Source of the DNA: an uncultured beta proteobacterium
GTDB taxonomy: Bacteria > Pseudomonadota > Gammaproteobacteria > Burkholderiales > Burkholderiaceae
Direction: 5' to 3'
NCBI GenBank assembly: GCA_903843315.1
Contig: CAIMPQ010000086.1
Span: 1 to 19,164 of the forward strand
DNA length: 19,164 nucleotides
Positions 5,737 through 13,444 of this stretch are shown here, in pieces. The stretch's first letter is position 1. The number at the start of each line of letters is the position of its first letter. The notes under the pieces are model-generated. The model saw only the letters and a program-made list of their open reading frames with translations, had not been told where the DNA came from and did not search any database. The position numbers were made by a program, and so were the translations under genes.

Positions 5737-7893
5737 ATGATAGCCGAGATGCCCCCTAAGTCCCCCAAAATTAGTTCAAATTCAGAAGCTCAAGAAGTTA
5801 AAAAAAGCCCCGCGGCTGATCCCTTGGGCGAGGCTGGTCATGACCTGGATCCAGCTAAGTTTGTCAGTTTCCCAGACTCCCCGTACCAGCTTTATCAGCC
5901 TTTTACGCCTGCAGGGGACCAACCCCAGGCTATTGATGCCCTGATTGAGGGTATTGAGGATGGACTGACCTTTCAGACGCTTTTAGGGGTTACTGGTTCT
6001 GGAAAGACCTTCACGATGGCCAATGTCATTGCTAGAACAGGTCGCCCAGCCATCATTTTTGCCCCAAATAAGACCCTAGCCGCCCAACTTTATAGTGAAT
6101 TTAGGGAGTTTTTCCCCAGAAATGCAGTTGAGTACTTCGTCAGTTATTACGATTATTACCAGCCTGAGGCGTATGTACCTCAGCGAGATCTATTTATTGA
6201 AAAAGATTCTTCCATTAACGAACATATTGAGCAGATGCGCTTGTCTGCTACAAAGAGTTTGTTAGAGCGACGAGATGTCATCATCGTTGCCACCGTTTCA
6301 GCAATCTACGGCATCGGTAATCCTGGCGACTATCACAGTATGGTGATGACACTACGCCCGGGCGACAAAATGAGTCAGCGCGATATTTTGATGCGCTTGA
6401 TTGCTATGCAATACGATCGGAATGAAACTGATTTTAAGCGTGGGGTATTTCGGGTGCGTGGGGATACGATTGATATCTTCCCTGCGGAACACAATGAATT
6501 GGCCGTCCGGGTTGAATTATTTGATGATGTGATTGAGAGTTTGCAATTCTTCGACCCTCTGACTGGAAAAATTCGACAAAAGATTCCACGCTTTACCGTC
6601 TACCCAAGCTCACATTACGTCACACCACGTGAAACAGTTCTCAAAGCCATCGAAACGATTAAGACAGAGTTGCGTAGTCGCTTAGATGAGTTTGTGAAAG
6701 ATGGTAAGTTGGTCGAAGCGCAGCGCTTAGAGCAGCGCACCCGCTTTGATCTAGAGATGCTTAATGAGTTAGGCTTTTGCAAGGGGATTGAGAACTATTC
6801 ACGCCACCTCTCAGGCGCAGCCCCAGGCGAGGCACCGCCTACGCTGGTGGACTATCTCCCCAATGATGCCTTGATGTTCTTAGATGAGAGTCACGTCTTA
6901 ATTGGTCAGTTAAACGCCATGTACAACGGTGACAAATCTCGCAAACATACTTTAGTGGAATTTGGATTCCGTTTGCCATCTGCTATGGATAACCGGCCAC
7001 TGAAATTTTCCGAGTTTGAAACCAAGATGCGTCAAACCATTTTTGTTTCAGCAACCCCTGCCGATTATGAAAAAACCCATCAAGGGCAAGTAGTTGAACA
7101 AGTTGCAAGACCGACCGGATTGGTTGATCCCGAAATTGAAGTGTTACCAGCTAGTACGCAAGTCGATAATTTACTCGAACAAATTCATGAGCGCGTGAAA
7201 GTTGGCGAGCGCGTTTTAGTAACGGTGTTGACTAAGCGTATGGCAGAGCAATTAACAGATTATCTTTCTGATAATGGGGTAAAGGTGCGTTATGTACATT
7301 CAGATATCGACACTGTTGAACGGGTAGAAATTCTGCGCGATTTACGTTTAGGTGTGTTTGATGTTTTGGTTGGCATCAACTTATTACGCGAAGGTTTGGA
7401 TATTCCAGAGGTCTCGCTCGTGGCCATCTTAGATGCCGACAAAGAAGGTTTCTTGCGCTCAGAGCGCAGCTTGATTCAGACGATTGGGCGTGCAGCTCGT
7501 AATGTCCGAGGTAAGGCAATTTTGTATGCGGATCGCATTACTGATTCCATGAAACGTGCCATAGGGGAGACCGATAGGCGCCGCACTAAGCAGATTGCCT
7601 TTAATAAGCTGCATGGCATTGAGCCTAAAGGGGTCCAAAAGCGAATTAAGGACATTATTGATGGCGTCTATGACGTCAAAGAGCGGCGTCAGGAGATGCA
7701 GGTGGAGCAGGAGCGGGCTCGCTATGAGGATATGGGCCAGAAAGACCTGGCAGCTGAAATCAAGCTTCTGGAGAAGCAAATGAATGCCGAGGCCAAGAAT
7801 CTGGAATTTGAGAAGGCTGCCAGCACCCGAGATCGCCTCACTAAGGTGAAGGAAATGGCCTTTGGGGCTCGTTCCCGTGACTCCGTAGGCTAG
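5737..7893 (+). CDS. uvrB: Excinuclease ABC subunit B
   Basis: DNA-damage recognition helicase of nucleotide excision repair; works with UvrA to verify lesions and recruits UvrC. The 718-residue protein shows the Walker A motif GVTGSGKT at 84-91, the beta-hairpin aromatic stretch VSYYDYYQPEAYVP at 135-148, the DESH box at 383-386, VSATPADYE at 438-445, motif VI QTIGRAARN at 581-589, and a C-terminal UVR domain at about 675-710 that contacts UvrC. All catalytic motifs are intact. The N-terminus is about 45 residues longer than E. coli UvrB; the extra part (residues 1-40) is polar and low in complexity and is probably disordered. ATG at 5737 has AGGTGA very close (2-3 bp); ATG at 5749 is an alternative that would drop four residues. 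No clear terminator follows. Confidence 0.98.
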   Translation: MIAEMPPKSPKISSNSEAQEVKKSPAADPLGEAGHDLDPAKFVSFPDSPYQLYQPFTPAGDQPQAIDALIEGIEDGLTFQTLLGVTGSGKTFTMANVIARTGRPAIIFAPNKTLAAQLYSEFREFFPRNAVEYFVSYYDYYQPEAYVPQRDLFIEKDSSINEHIEQMRLSATKSLLERRDVIIVATVSAIYGIGNPGDYHSMVMTLRPGDKMSQRDILMRLIAMQYDRNETDFKRGVFRVRGDTIDIFPAEHNELAVRVELFDDVIESLQFFDPLTGKIRQKIPRFTVYPSSHYVTPRETVLKAIETIKTELRSRLDEFVKDGKLVEAQRLEQRTRFDLEMLNELGFCKGIENYSRHLSGAAPGEAPPTLVDYLPNDALMFLDESHVLIGQLNAMYNGDKSRKHTLVEFGFRLPSAMDNRPLKFSEFETKMRQTIFVSATPADYEKTHQGQVVEQVARPTGLVDPEIEVLPASTQVDNLLEQIHERVKVGERVLVTVLTKRMAEQLTDYLSDNGVKVRYVHSDIDTVERVEILRDLRLGVFDVLVGINLLREGLDIPEVSLVAILDADKEGFLRSERSLIQTIGRAARNVRGKAILYADRITDSMKRAIGETDRRRTKQIAFNKLHGIEPKGVQKRIKDIIDGVYDVKERRQEMQVEQERARYEDMGQKDLAAEIKLLEKQMNAEAKNLEFEKAASTRDRLTKVKEMAFGARSRDSVG

Positions 7894-7956
7894 ATTCACT
7901 AGATTCCTGAAGGGTTTTTTGGGATAATTCCCGAGCAGATTGCTAGGGCATATGGT

Positions 7957-7981
7957 AAAGTTGAGTGGAATGGTCGGGTAT
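7957..7981 (+). promoter_or_regulatory. Putative IscR type 1 operator
   Basis: The 25 bases match the type 1 IscR consensus that I recall from E. coli (ATASYYGACTRWWWYAGTCRRSTAT) at 21 positions by hand count: 9/11 in the left arm (AAAGTTGAGTG), 2/3 in the spacer and 10/11 in the right arm (TGGTCGGGTAT). It lies 50 bp before iscR and overlaps the first three bases of the -10 element, so bound [2Fe-2S]-IscR would block polymerase. A weaker half match, CCGACTG followed by TTA, lies at 7989-7998 just downstream and may be a second, degenerate site. Confidence 0.7.
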
Positions 7982-7984
7982 TAT
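7979..7984 (+). promoter_or_regulatory. -10 element of the isc operon promoter
   Basis: TATTAT differs from the sigma70 -10 consensus at one base. The matching -35 position, around 7955-7962, has only weak similarity (TAAAGT), which is common at regulated promoters. Transcription would start near 7991, leaving a leader of about 40 bases before iscR, whose ATG has AAGGTGA at good spacing. Confidence 0.6.
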
Positions 7985-8031
7985 CCGCCCGACTGTTAGC
8001 TGTCCATAACAATCCATTATCAAGGTGACAT

Positions 8032-8601
8032 ATGAGACTTACAACCAAAGGCCGTTTTGCAGTAACCGCAATGATCGATTTAGCCCTGCGTGAAACGCAT
8101 GGTCCTGTAACTTTGGCCGGAATTAGCCAAAGACAAAAGATTTCCCTTTCCTATTTAGAGCAGTTGTTTGGCAAATTACGCCGTTTCAACATTGTTGAGA
8201 GCACTCGCGGTCCTGGAGGTGGATACACCTTAGCGCGTAAGGCGGAAGAAATTAGCGTAGCCGACATTATTGTCGCCGTTGATGAGCCCTTAGACGCAAC
8301 CCAATGTGGTGGCAAAGGCAATTGTCATAGCGATGAAGATCTACATGGCCATTGCATGACTCATGATCTGTGGAGCAATCTCAATCTGAAAATGGTTGAG
8401 TACCTCAGCTCAGTTAGTTTGCGTAACTTAGTTCAGCAACAACAAGGGCGTGGAATCGTTATTCAAGACATGCGTCAAAGGAAAATGAAGGTCGAAGGCG
8501 TGAAAGCTGAAAAACCAGTTGTAGCACTTACAAGCAAAAAAGAAGCTGCACCAAAAGCACCTTTAATTAATTCTGTTTTTAATCTCGCGCGGCAAAGCTA
8601 A
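8032..8601 (+). CDS. iscR: Fe-S cluster-sensing Rrf2 regulator IscR
   Basis: Transcription factor that binds a [2Fe-2S] cluster and, when loaded, represses the isc operon. The 189-residue protein has the Rrf2 winged helix-turn-helix at about 1-70, beginning MRLTTKGRFAV, with the wing STRGPGGGYTLAR at 57-69. The cluster loop has Cys92, Cys98, Cys108 and, after it, His111 (CMTH). Spacing is C-x5-C-x9-C, whereas E. coli has C-x5-C-x5-C with ligand His107, so there is a four-residue insertion containing two more histidines. The C-terminal extension after about residue 145 is basic and probably disordered. The start is well supported by AAGGTGA. As first gene of the operon, behind an IscR-like box, it is expected to be autoregulated. 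Confidence 0.97.
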   Translation: MRLTTKGRFAVTAMIDLALRETHGPVTLAGISQRQKISLSYLEQLFGKLRRFNIVESTRGPGGGYTLARKAEEISVADIIVAVDEPLDATQCGGKGNCHSDEDLHGHCMTHDLWSNLNLKMVEYLSSVSLRNLVQQQQGRGIVIQDMRQRKMKVEGVKAEKPVVALTSKKEAAPKAPLINSVFNLARQS

Positions 8602-8611
8602 ACATTGCCGC
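8589..8611 (+). promoter_or_regulatory. Hairpin spanning the iscR stop codon
   Basis: GCGGCAA (8589-8595) and TTGCCGC (8605-8611) form a perfect 7-bp stem with a 9-base loop that contains the iscR stop (8599-8601). Only CTTAATTTAATAA follows, so it is not a standard terminator. Its position at the iscR-iscS junction suggests an RNA processing or stability element that lets iscR and the downstream genes be expressed at different levels; this is inference. Confidence 0.5.
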
Positions 8612-8631
8612 CTTAATTTAATAAGTAAACC

Positions 8632-9891
8632 ATGAACGCACCACAAGATCTTCCATCGCAACCGGTTCCGATGTTTAGTCCTAAGCACTTTCCGGTGTAT
8701 ATGGATTATTCAGCTACAACACCGATTGATCCTCGTGTGGTTGACAAGATGTTGCCTTATCTGCGTGAGCAGTTTGGTAATGCCGCATCCCGCAGCCATG
8801 CCTATGGCTGGGCGGCTGAAGAGGCGGTTGAGTGGGCGCGTTCAGAAGTTGCCCAACTGGTTCATGCCGATCCAAGAGAGATCGTATTTACTAGTGGCGC
8901 CACTGAAAGTATCAACTTGGCACTCAAAGGTGCTGCGCATTTTTACAAAGATCGTGGCAATCACATCATTACCGTCAAGACTGAGCACAAGGCAACTTTA
9001 GATACTTGTCGCGAGCTCGAACGCGAAGGCTACGAAGTGACTTATTTAGATGTATTACCTAATGGCTTGATTGACTACGCGCAACTCGAAGCGGCCATGA
9101 AGCCTGGTACGATTTTGGCTTCAGTAATGTATGTCAATAATGAAATTGGTGTTGTACAAGATATTCCACGTATTGGTGACTTATGCCGTTCACGTGGGGT
9201 GATTTTCCATGTGGATGCTGCTCAAGCTACCGGCAAAGTGGAAATTGATTTAGAAAAGATCAAAGTAGATTTAATGAGTTTTTCTGCTCACAAAACTTAT
9301 GGCCCTAAAGGTATTGGTGCCTTATTTGTGCGCCGTAAGCCACGTATTCGAATTGAAGCCCAGATTCATGGTGGTGGTCATGAGCGCGGTATGCGTTCAG
9401 GCACCTTAGCGGTTCACCAAATTGTTGGGATGGGCGAGGCTTTCCGCATTGCGCGCATTGAAATGGCAGAAGAAAATAAACGCATTCGTGGATTGCGCGA
9501 TCGTTTACTAAATGGCCTGAAAGATATTGAAGAAGTTTATGTAAACGGCGACATGGATAACCGTGTTCCCCATAACCTCAATATCAGCTTTAATTATGTT
9601 GAAGGCGAATCCATGCTGATGGCGCTGAAAGATCTGGCGATATCATCGGGTTCTGCTTGCACGTCTGCATCCCTAGAGCCTTCGTACGTACTGCGCGCCT
9701 TAGGTCGAAACGATGAGTTGGCGCATAGCTCGATTCGATTTACTCTGGGCCGCTTCACCACTCAAGAAGAAGTGGATTTCACTATCAAGTTAGTAAAAGA
9801 AAAGATTGCGAAGTTGCGCGAGTTATCTCCATTGTGGGAAATGTATAAAGATGGAATCGACATAAGTACGATTCAATGGGCTGCACACTAA
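8632..9891 (+). CDS. iscS: Cysteine desulfurase
   Basis: PLP enzyme that takes sulfur from L-cysteine and passes it as a persulfide to IscU and other acceptors. The 419-residue protein shows the N-terminal YMDYSATTPIDPRV stretch at about 23-36, His119 in TEHKAT, the PLP-binding Lys221 in SFSAHKTYGPKG and the mobile-loop Cys343 in SGSACTSASLEPSYVLRALG. The conserved C-terminus SPLWEMYKDGID, which docks IscU, is intact. The N-terminus is about 18 residues longer than E. coli IscS; the ATG at 8632 is the first in frame, and an internal ATG at codon 14 would give a length closer to the family norm. The iscR stop is 30 bp upstream and iscU starts 44 bp downstream. Confidence 0.98.
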   Translation: MNAPQDLPSQPVPMFSPKHFPVYMDYSATTPIDPRVVDKMLPYLREQFGNAASRSHAYGWAAEEAVEWARSEVAQLVHADPREIVFTSGATESINLALKGAAHFYKDRGNHIITVKTEHKATLDTCRELEREGYEVTYLDVLPNGLIDYAQLEAAMKPGTILASVMYVNNEIGVVQDIPRIGDLCRSRGVIFHVDAAQATGKVEIDLEKIKVDLMSFSAHKTYGPKGIGALFVRRKPRIRIEAQIHGGGHERGMRSGTLAVHQIVGMGEAFRIARIEMAEENKRIRGLRDRLLNGLKDIEEVYVNGDMDNRVPHNLNISFNYVEGESMLMALKDLAISSGSACTSASLEPSYVLRALGRNDELAHSSIRFTLGRFTTQEEVDFTIKLVKEKIAKLRELSPLWEMYKDGIDISTIQWAAH

Positions 9892-9935
9892 AAGATATAG
9901 AAAACAAATACACTAGAAATTCAAGAGGAAATACC

Positions 9936-10322
9936 ATGGCATATAGCGAAAAGGTCATCGACCATTACGAAAATCCCCGTAACGTAGGCTCATTTGAGAA
10001 GGGCGACGAAAGTGTGGGTACTGGTATGGTTGGTGCCCCAGCTTGTGGCGACGTAATGAAGTTGCAAATTCGCGTAAATGATCAAGGCGTGATCGAAGAT
10101 GCAAAATTTAAGACCTACGGTTGTGGTTCTGCAATTGCTTCTTCCTCGCTAGTGACAGAGTGGGTGAAGGGTAAGACTTTAGATCAAGCATTGGAGATCA
10201 AAAACTCACTCATCGCTGAAGAATTGGCTTTACCACCAGTAAAAATTCACTGCTCAATCTTGGCTGAAGATGCGATCAAAGCAGCTGTAGCCGATTACAA
10301 AGAAAAACATCCAGCGAAGTAA
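9936..10322 (+). CDS. iscU: Fe-S cluster assembly scaffold IscU
   Basis: Scaffold on which [2Fe-2S] clusters are built and then handed to target proteins. It has 128 residues, like E. coli IscU, and key residues fall at the same numbers: Cys37, Asp39, Cys63, His105 and Cys106. The chaperone-recognition motif LPPVK lies at 99-103 and is the site bound by HscA. An open frame extends upstream to an ATG at 9876, but that start lies within iscS and adds unrelated residues; the ATG at 9936 is preceded by AGAGGAA at ideal spacing and gives the family N-terminus MAYSEKVIDHYENPRNVGSF. iscA follows after 20 bp. Confidence 0.99.
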   Translation: MAYSEKVIDHYENPRNVGSFEKGDESVGTGMVGAPACGDVMKLQIRVNDQGVIEDAKFKTYGCGSAIASSSLVTEWVKGKTLDQALEIKNSLIAEELALPPVKIHCSILAEDAIKAAVADYKEKHPAK

Positions 10323-10342
10323 ATGAAAAAGATTTAATTACT

Positions 10343-10666
10343 ATGGCAATTACCTTAACTGACAAAGCAGCTGCACACGTAAACCGCAATCTTGAGAAGC
10401 GCGGTAAAGGGTGCGGCTTGCGTTTGGGTGTCCGCACCACGGGTTGTTCTGGTTTAGCTTATCAACTTGAGTATGTTGATGAAGCTGCTCCTGAGGACAC
10501 CATGTTTGAGTCTAATGGCGTAAAAGTATTTGTTGATCCAAAAAGCTTAGCCTATTTAGATGGAACGGAATTAGATTTTGTACGTGAGGGATTAAACGAA
10601 GGCTTCAAGTTTCAAAATCCTAACGTCAAAGATGAGTGTGGTTGTGGCGAATCCTTCCGCGTCTGA
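10343..10666 (+). CDS. iscA: A-type Fe-S carrier/assembly protein IscA
   Basis: Small A-type protein that binds iron or Fe-S clusters and helps deliver or mature [4Fe-4S] clusters. It has 107 residues and the three invariant cysteines at Cys35 (TTGCSG), Cys99 and Cys101 (ECGCGESF), as in E. coli IscA. The N-terminus MAITLTDKAAAHV is typical. The 3' end overlaps the hscB reading frame by 35 bp when the ATG at 10632 is used, which suggests coupled translation of the two. Confidence 0.98.
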   Translation: MAITLTDKAAAHVNRNLEKRGKGCGLRLGVRTTGCSGLAYQLEYVDEAAPEDTMFESNGVKVFVDPKSLAYLDGTELDFVREGLNEGFKFQNPNVKDECGCGESFRV

Positions 10667-11171
10667 CGATTACTTCCATTTCTTCGGTTTCAATCAGCAA
10701 TTCAAAATCGATTTGCCTGCACTAGATCAGGCTTATCTGGCGATTCAGAAGGAAGTGCATCCAGATCGTCACGCTCGCGGGAGTGATGCTGAGCAGCGTC
10801 TTGCTATGCAGATGACTACGTACGCAAATACTGCCTTTCAAACCTTAAAGAACCCAGTTCAACGGGGTTTATACCTTTGCCAGTTGCATGGTGTTGACGC
10901 TAAGCTTGAAACCAATACTGCTATGCCTGCGGCATTTCTCATGAAGCAGATGGAGTGGCGTGAGAATCTAGATGAGCGAGCAGAAGACTTGGGTGAGCTC
11001 GAGTTCTTAATGGCTGAAGTGCAGACCTCTAAACAGGAAACCCTTACTGAAATTGCTCAAGCAATTGATGGTGCTAAAAATTATGTACGGGCAGCTGAAT
11101 TGCTGCGCGGTTTGCTCTTTATTGAGAAGTTCGCAATTGAACTAGACGATGCCATTGATGCTCTGGTATAG
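10632..11171 (+). CDS. hscB: Fe-S co-chaperone HscB (J-domain protein)
   Basis: J-domain partner of HscA that delivers IscU and stimulates the HscA ATPase. The 179-residue protein has an N-terminal J domain of the HscB type (DYFHFFGF at 13-20, HPD at 43-45 in EVHPDRHA) and a C-terminal three-helix domain at about 95-175 that binds IscU. The ATG at 10632 lies inside iscA and overlaps it by 35 bp; no other ATG gives a complete J domain. GTG codons at 10638 and 10644 are alternative starts that would shorten the product by two or four residues. No Shine-Dalgarno sequence is obvious before any of them, consistent with translation by ribosomes finishing iscA. hscA follows after 17 bp. Confidence 0.96.
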   Translation: MSVVVANPSASDDYFHFFGFNQQFKIDLPALDQAYLAIQKEVHPDRHARGSDAEQRLAMQMTTYANTAFQTLKNPVQRGLYLCQLHGVDAKLETNTAMPAAFLMKQMEWRENLDERAEDLGELEFLMAEVQTSKQETLTEIAQAIDGAKNYVRAAELLRGLLFIEKFAIELDDAIDALV

Positions 11172-11188
11172 CTTTACACTCTGATCTT

Positions 11189-13054
11189 ATGGCCCTCTTA
11201 CAAATCTCTGAACCCGGAAAATCCCTTGCGCCCCATCAGCGCCGGATTGCCGTTGGAATCGATTTGGGGACCACGAATTCTTTGGTTGCCATTGTGCGCG
11301 ACGCTTTGCCTAAAGTGCTAGCTGATGGTCAGGGACGAGAATTGCTCCCTTCAGTAGTGCGCTATTTGCCAAATGGTAGAACCCAAGCGGGATTTGAAGC
11401 ACTTGAGAGCGTGGTGATGGATCCTAAGAACACCATTGTTTCTGTAAAGCGATTTATGGGCCGTGGTGTTCAAGATGTGGAACATATTGAAAGTACACCC
11501 TACGATTTTGTAGATCAGCCTGGCATGCTCAAACTCAGAACGGTTGCTGGAGATAAGAGCCCAATTGAAGTGTCTGCTGAAATCTTGGCACGTTTGCGTC
11601 AATTGGCTGAAGATTCCGTATCCGAAGACATTGTTGGCGCAGTGATTACGGTGCCCGCCTATTTTGATGATGCACAACGTCAAGCTACTAAAGACGCCGC
11701 TAAATTGGCTGGCATTGAAGTGCTGCGCTTATTAAATGAACCTACTGCAGCAGCGATTGCTTATGGTTTAGATAATGCCTCCGAAGGGGTGTATGCGGTT
11801 TATGACTTGGGTGGTGGCACCTTTGATATCTCAATCCTGCGGATGAGTAGAGGCGTGTTTGAAGTCCTTTCCACTGGCGGCGACTCAGCTTTGGGTGGCG
11901 ATGACTTCGATCATCGCTTGTATTGTTGGGTAATAGAACAAGCAAAGCTTCCACCCCTTTCTATTTATGATCATCAGACGCTCTTACAGGCATGCAAGCA
12001 TGCAAAAGAGTTACTCAGTCACAATCCTTTGGCGCGCGTACATGAAACGCTTTCAGATGGCACGGTAGTCAATGTAGGTGTTAGTCAGGCGCAATTCTTT
12101 GAGATTACCCAGAATTTAGTCGCTAAAACCTTGATTGCTTGCAAAAAGGCGCTGCGTGACGCTGGTTTAAAGGCGGAAGATGTTAAGGGCGTAGTCATGG
12201 TGGGTGGATCAACTCGCATGCCGAATGTCCAACGTGCTGTTGGAGAGCTTTTTGGCACTAAGCCGCTGAATAATTTAAATCCAGATCAAGTCGTTGCACT
12301 TGGAGCAGCAATGCAAGCAGATTTGCTAGCGGGTAACCAAAGCAAAGATGACGAGTGGTTATTGTTAGATGTAATTCCGCTGTCCTTGGGGATTGAGACT
12401 ATGGGTGGCTTGGTGGAAAAAATTATTCCTAGAAATACCCCCATTCCAGTAGCAAGAGCACAAGATTTCACGACCTATAAAGATGGACAGACCGCACTAG
12501 CTATTCAGGTAGTACAGGGTGAGCGTGAGCTTGCACAAGATTGCCGCTCTTTAGGGAAGTTTGAATTAAGAGGTATCCCGCCAATGGCTGCTGGCGCTGC
12601 GAGGATTCGGGTGACCTTCCAGGTTGACGCAGATGGATTGTTGTCGGTGAGTGCTATAGAGCAGGGTTCCGGCGTACAGGCATCGATTGATATCAAACCG
12701 TCTTATGGTTTAACCGATGCTGAAATTACTCGCATGTTACAAGACGGTTTTGCTTCAGCGAAGGAAGATCTTGTCTCAAGATCTTTGCGCGAAGAACAGG
12801 TCAATGCGCAGCGTTTGTTAGATGCAGTACAAACAGCGCTAGCTAGTGATCGCAATCTTTTGAATGCTGAAGAGCAATCTGCAATCGACCAAGAGATGGC
12901 TAGCTTGCAAAAGATATTGAAAGAAGAAACAGATAGTGCGATTGTTCGTAAAGCGGTTGATCATGCTGCCAAAGCTACCGATGACTTTGCTCAAATGCGC
13001 ATGAATGCGAGTATTCAAAAGGCTTTATCTGGCAAGAATGTCGCAGAGATTTAA
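11189..13054 (+). CDS. hscA: Hsp70-type chaperone HscA for Fe-S assembly
   Basis: Specialised Hsp70 that binds the LPPVK motif of IscU and drives cluster transfer. The 621-residue protein has the ATPase phosphate loops IDLGTTNS (24-31) and DLGGGTFD (206-213), NEPTAAAIAYG (183-193), GGSTRMP in the second half of the ATPase domain, and the interdomain region DVIPLSLGIE leading into the substrate-binding domain. The C-terminus lacks the disordered acidic tail typical of DnaK and ends KNVAEI, as expected for HscA. It starts 17 bp after hscB with a weak ribosome-binding sequence. The first about 18 residues before RIAVGIDLGTT are longer than in DnaK, which is normal for HscA. Confidence 0.98.
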   Translation: MALLQISEPGKSLAPHQRRIAVGIDLGTTNSLVAIVRDALPKVLADGQGRELLPSVVRYLPNGRTQAGFEALESVVMDPKNTIVSVKRFMGRGVQDVEHIESTPYDFVDQPGMLKLRTVAGDKSPIEVSAEILARLRQLAEDSVSEDIVGAVITVPAYFDDAQRQATKDAAKLAGIEVLRLLNEPTAAAIAYGLDNASEGVYAVYDLGGGTFDISILRMSRGVFEVLSTGGDSALGGDDFDHRLYCWVIEQAKLPPLSIYDHQTLLQACKHAKELLSHNPLARVHETLSDGTVVNVGVSQAQFFEITQNLVAKTLIACKKALRDAGLKAEDVKGVVMVGGSTRMPNVQRAVGELFGTKPLNNLNPDQVVALGAAMQADLLAGNQSKDDEWLLLDVIPLSLGIETMGGLVEKIIPRNTPIPVARAQDFTTYKDGQTALAIQVVQGERELAQDCRSLGKFELRGIPPMAAGAARIRVTFQVDADGLLSVSAIEQGSGVQASIDIKPSYGLTDAEITRMLQDGFASAKEDLVSRSLREEQVNAQRLLDAVQTALASDRNLLNAEEQSAIDQEMASLQKILKEETDSAIVRKAVDHAAKATDDFAQMRMNASIQKALSGKNVAEI

Positions 13055-13086
13055 AACAATCAACACAAAATACACAGAAAAGAATC

Positions 13087-13425
13087 ATGACTCAAATCGT
13101 TGTCTTACCGCATAGTGAATATTGCCCTGAAGGCGCCGTTGTTGAGGCTGCACCCGGTACATCGATTTGTGAGGCTTTGTTAGAAAATAACATTCCGATT
13201 GAGCATGCTTGTGATATGGTTTGCGCTTGCACCACTTGCCATGTCATTGTTAAAGAAGGCTATCAGAGTCTAAATCCTCCTGATGAGAATGAAGAGGACT
13301 TATTGGATCGCGCCTGGGGTCTCAATCCGCAATCTCGTTTATCCTGCCAAGCGATTGTGGCTCGTGAAGACTTGGTGATTGAGATTCCGAAGTACTCTAT
13401 TAATCACGCCAAAGAAAATCATTAA
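13087..13425 (+). CDS. fdx: ISC-type [2Fe-2S] ferredoxin
   Basis: Adrenodoxin-like ferredoxin that supplies electrons during cluster assembly on IscU. It has 112 residues and cluster ligands Cys42, Cys48, Cys51 and Cys87, the same positions as E. coli Fdx, plus the conserved non-ligand Cys46 (HACDMVCACTTCH). The segment NEEDLLDRAWGLNPQSRLSCQA is typical. It lies 32 bp after hscA. An iscX gene often follows fdx in other proteobacteria; none is here, and a cupin gene starts 19 bp downstream instead. Confidence 0.98.
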   Translation: MTQIVVLPHSEYCPEGAVVEAAPGTSICEALLENNIPIEHACDMVCACTTCHVIVKEGYQSLNPPDENEEDLLDRAWGLNPQSRLSCQAIVAREDLVIEIPKYSINHAKENH

Positions 13426-13444
13426 AGCTAAGAACTAGAAATTC

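Noticed and set aside
7459..7899. Antisense open frame of 146 codons inside uvrB
   Set aside because: It mirrors the conserved helicase and UVR region of uvrB, and its predicted product looks like no protein family.
7921..7932. GGGA-TAAT-TCCC as terminator of uvrB
   Set aside because: A 4-bp stem with no T tract after it is too weak.
9876..9935. Upstream ATG extension of IscU
   Set aside because: It lies in the iscS end, and adds 20 residues not found in IscU; the ATG at 9936 has a strong ribosome-binding sequence.
13426..13444. iscX after fdx
   Set aside because: The gap is 19 bp, and the next gene encodes a signal-peptide cupin with no IscX features.
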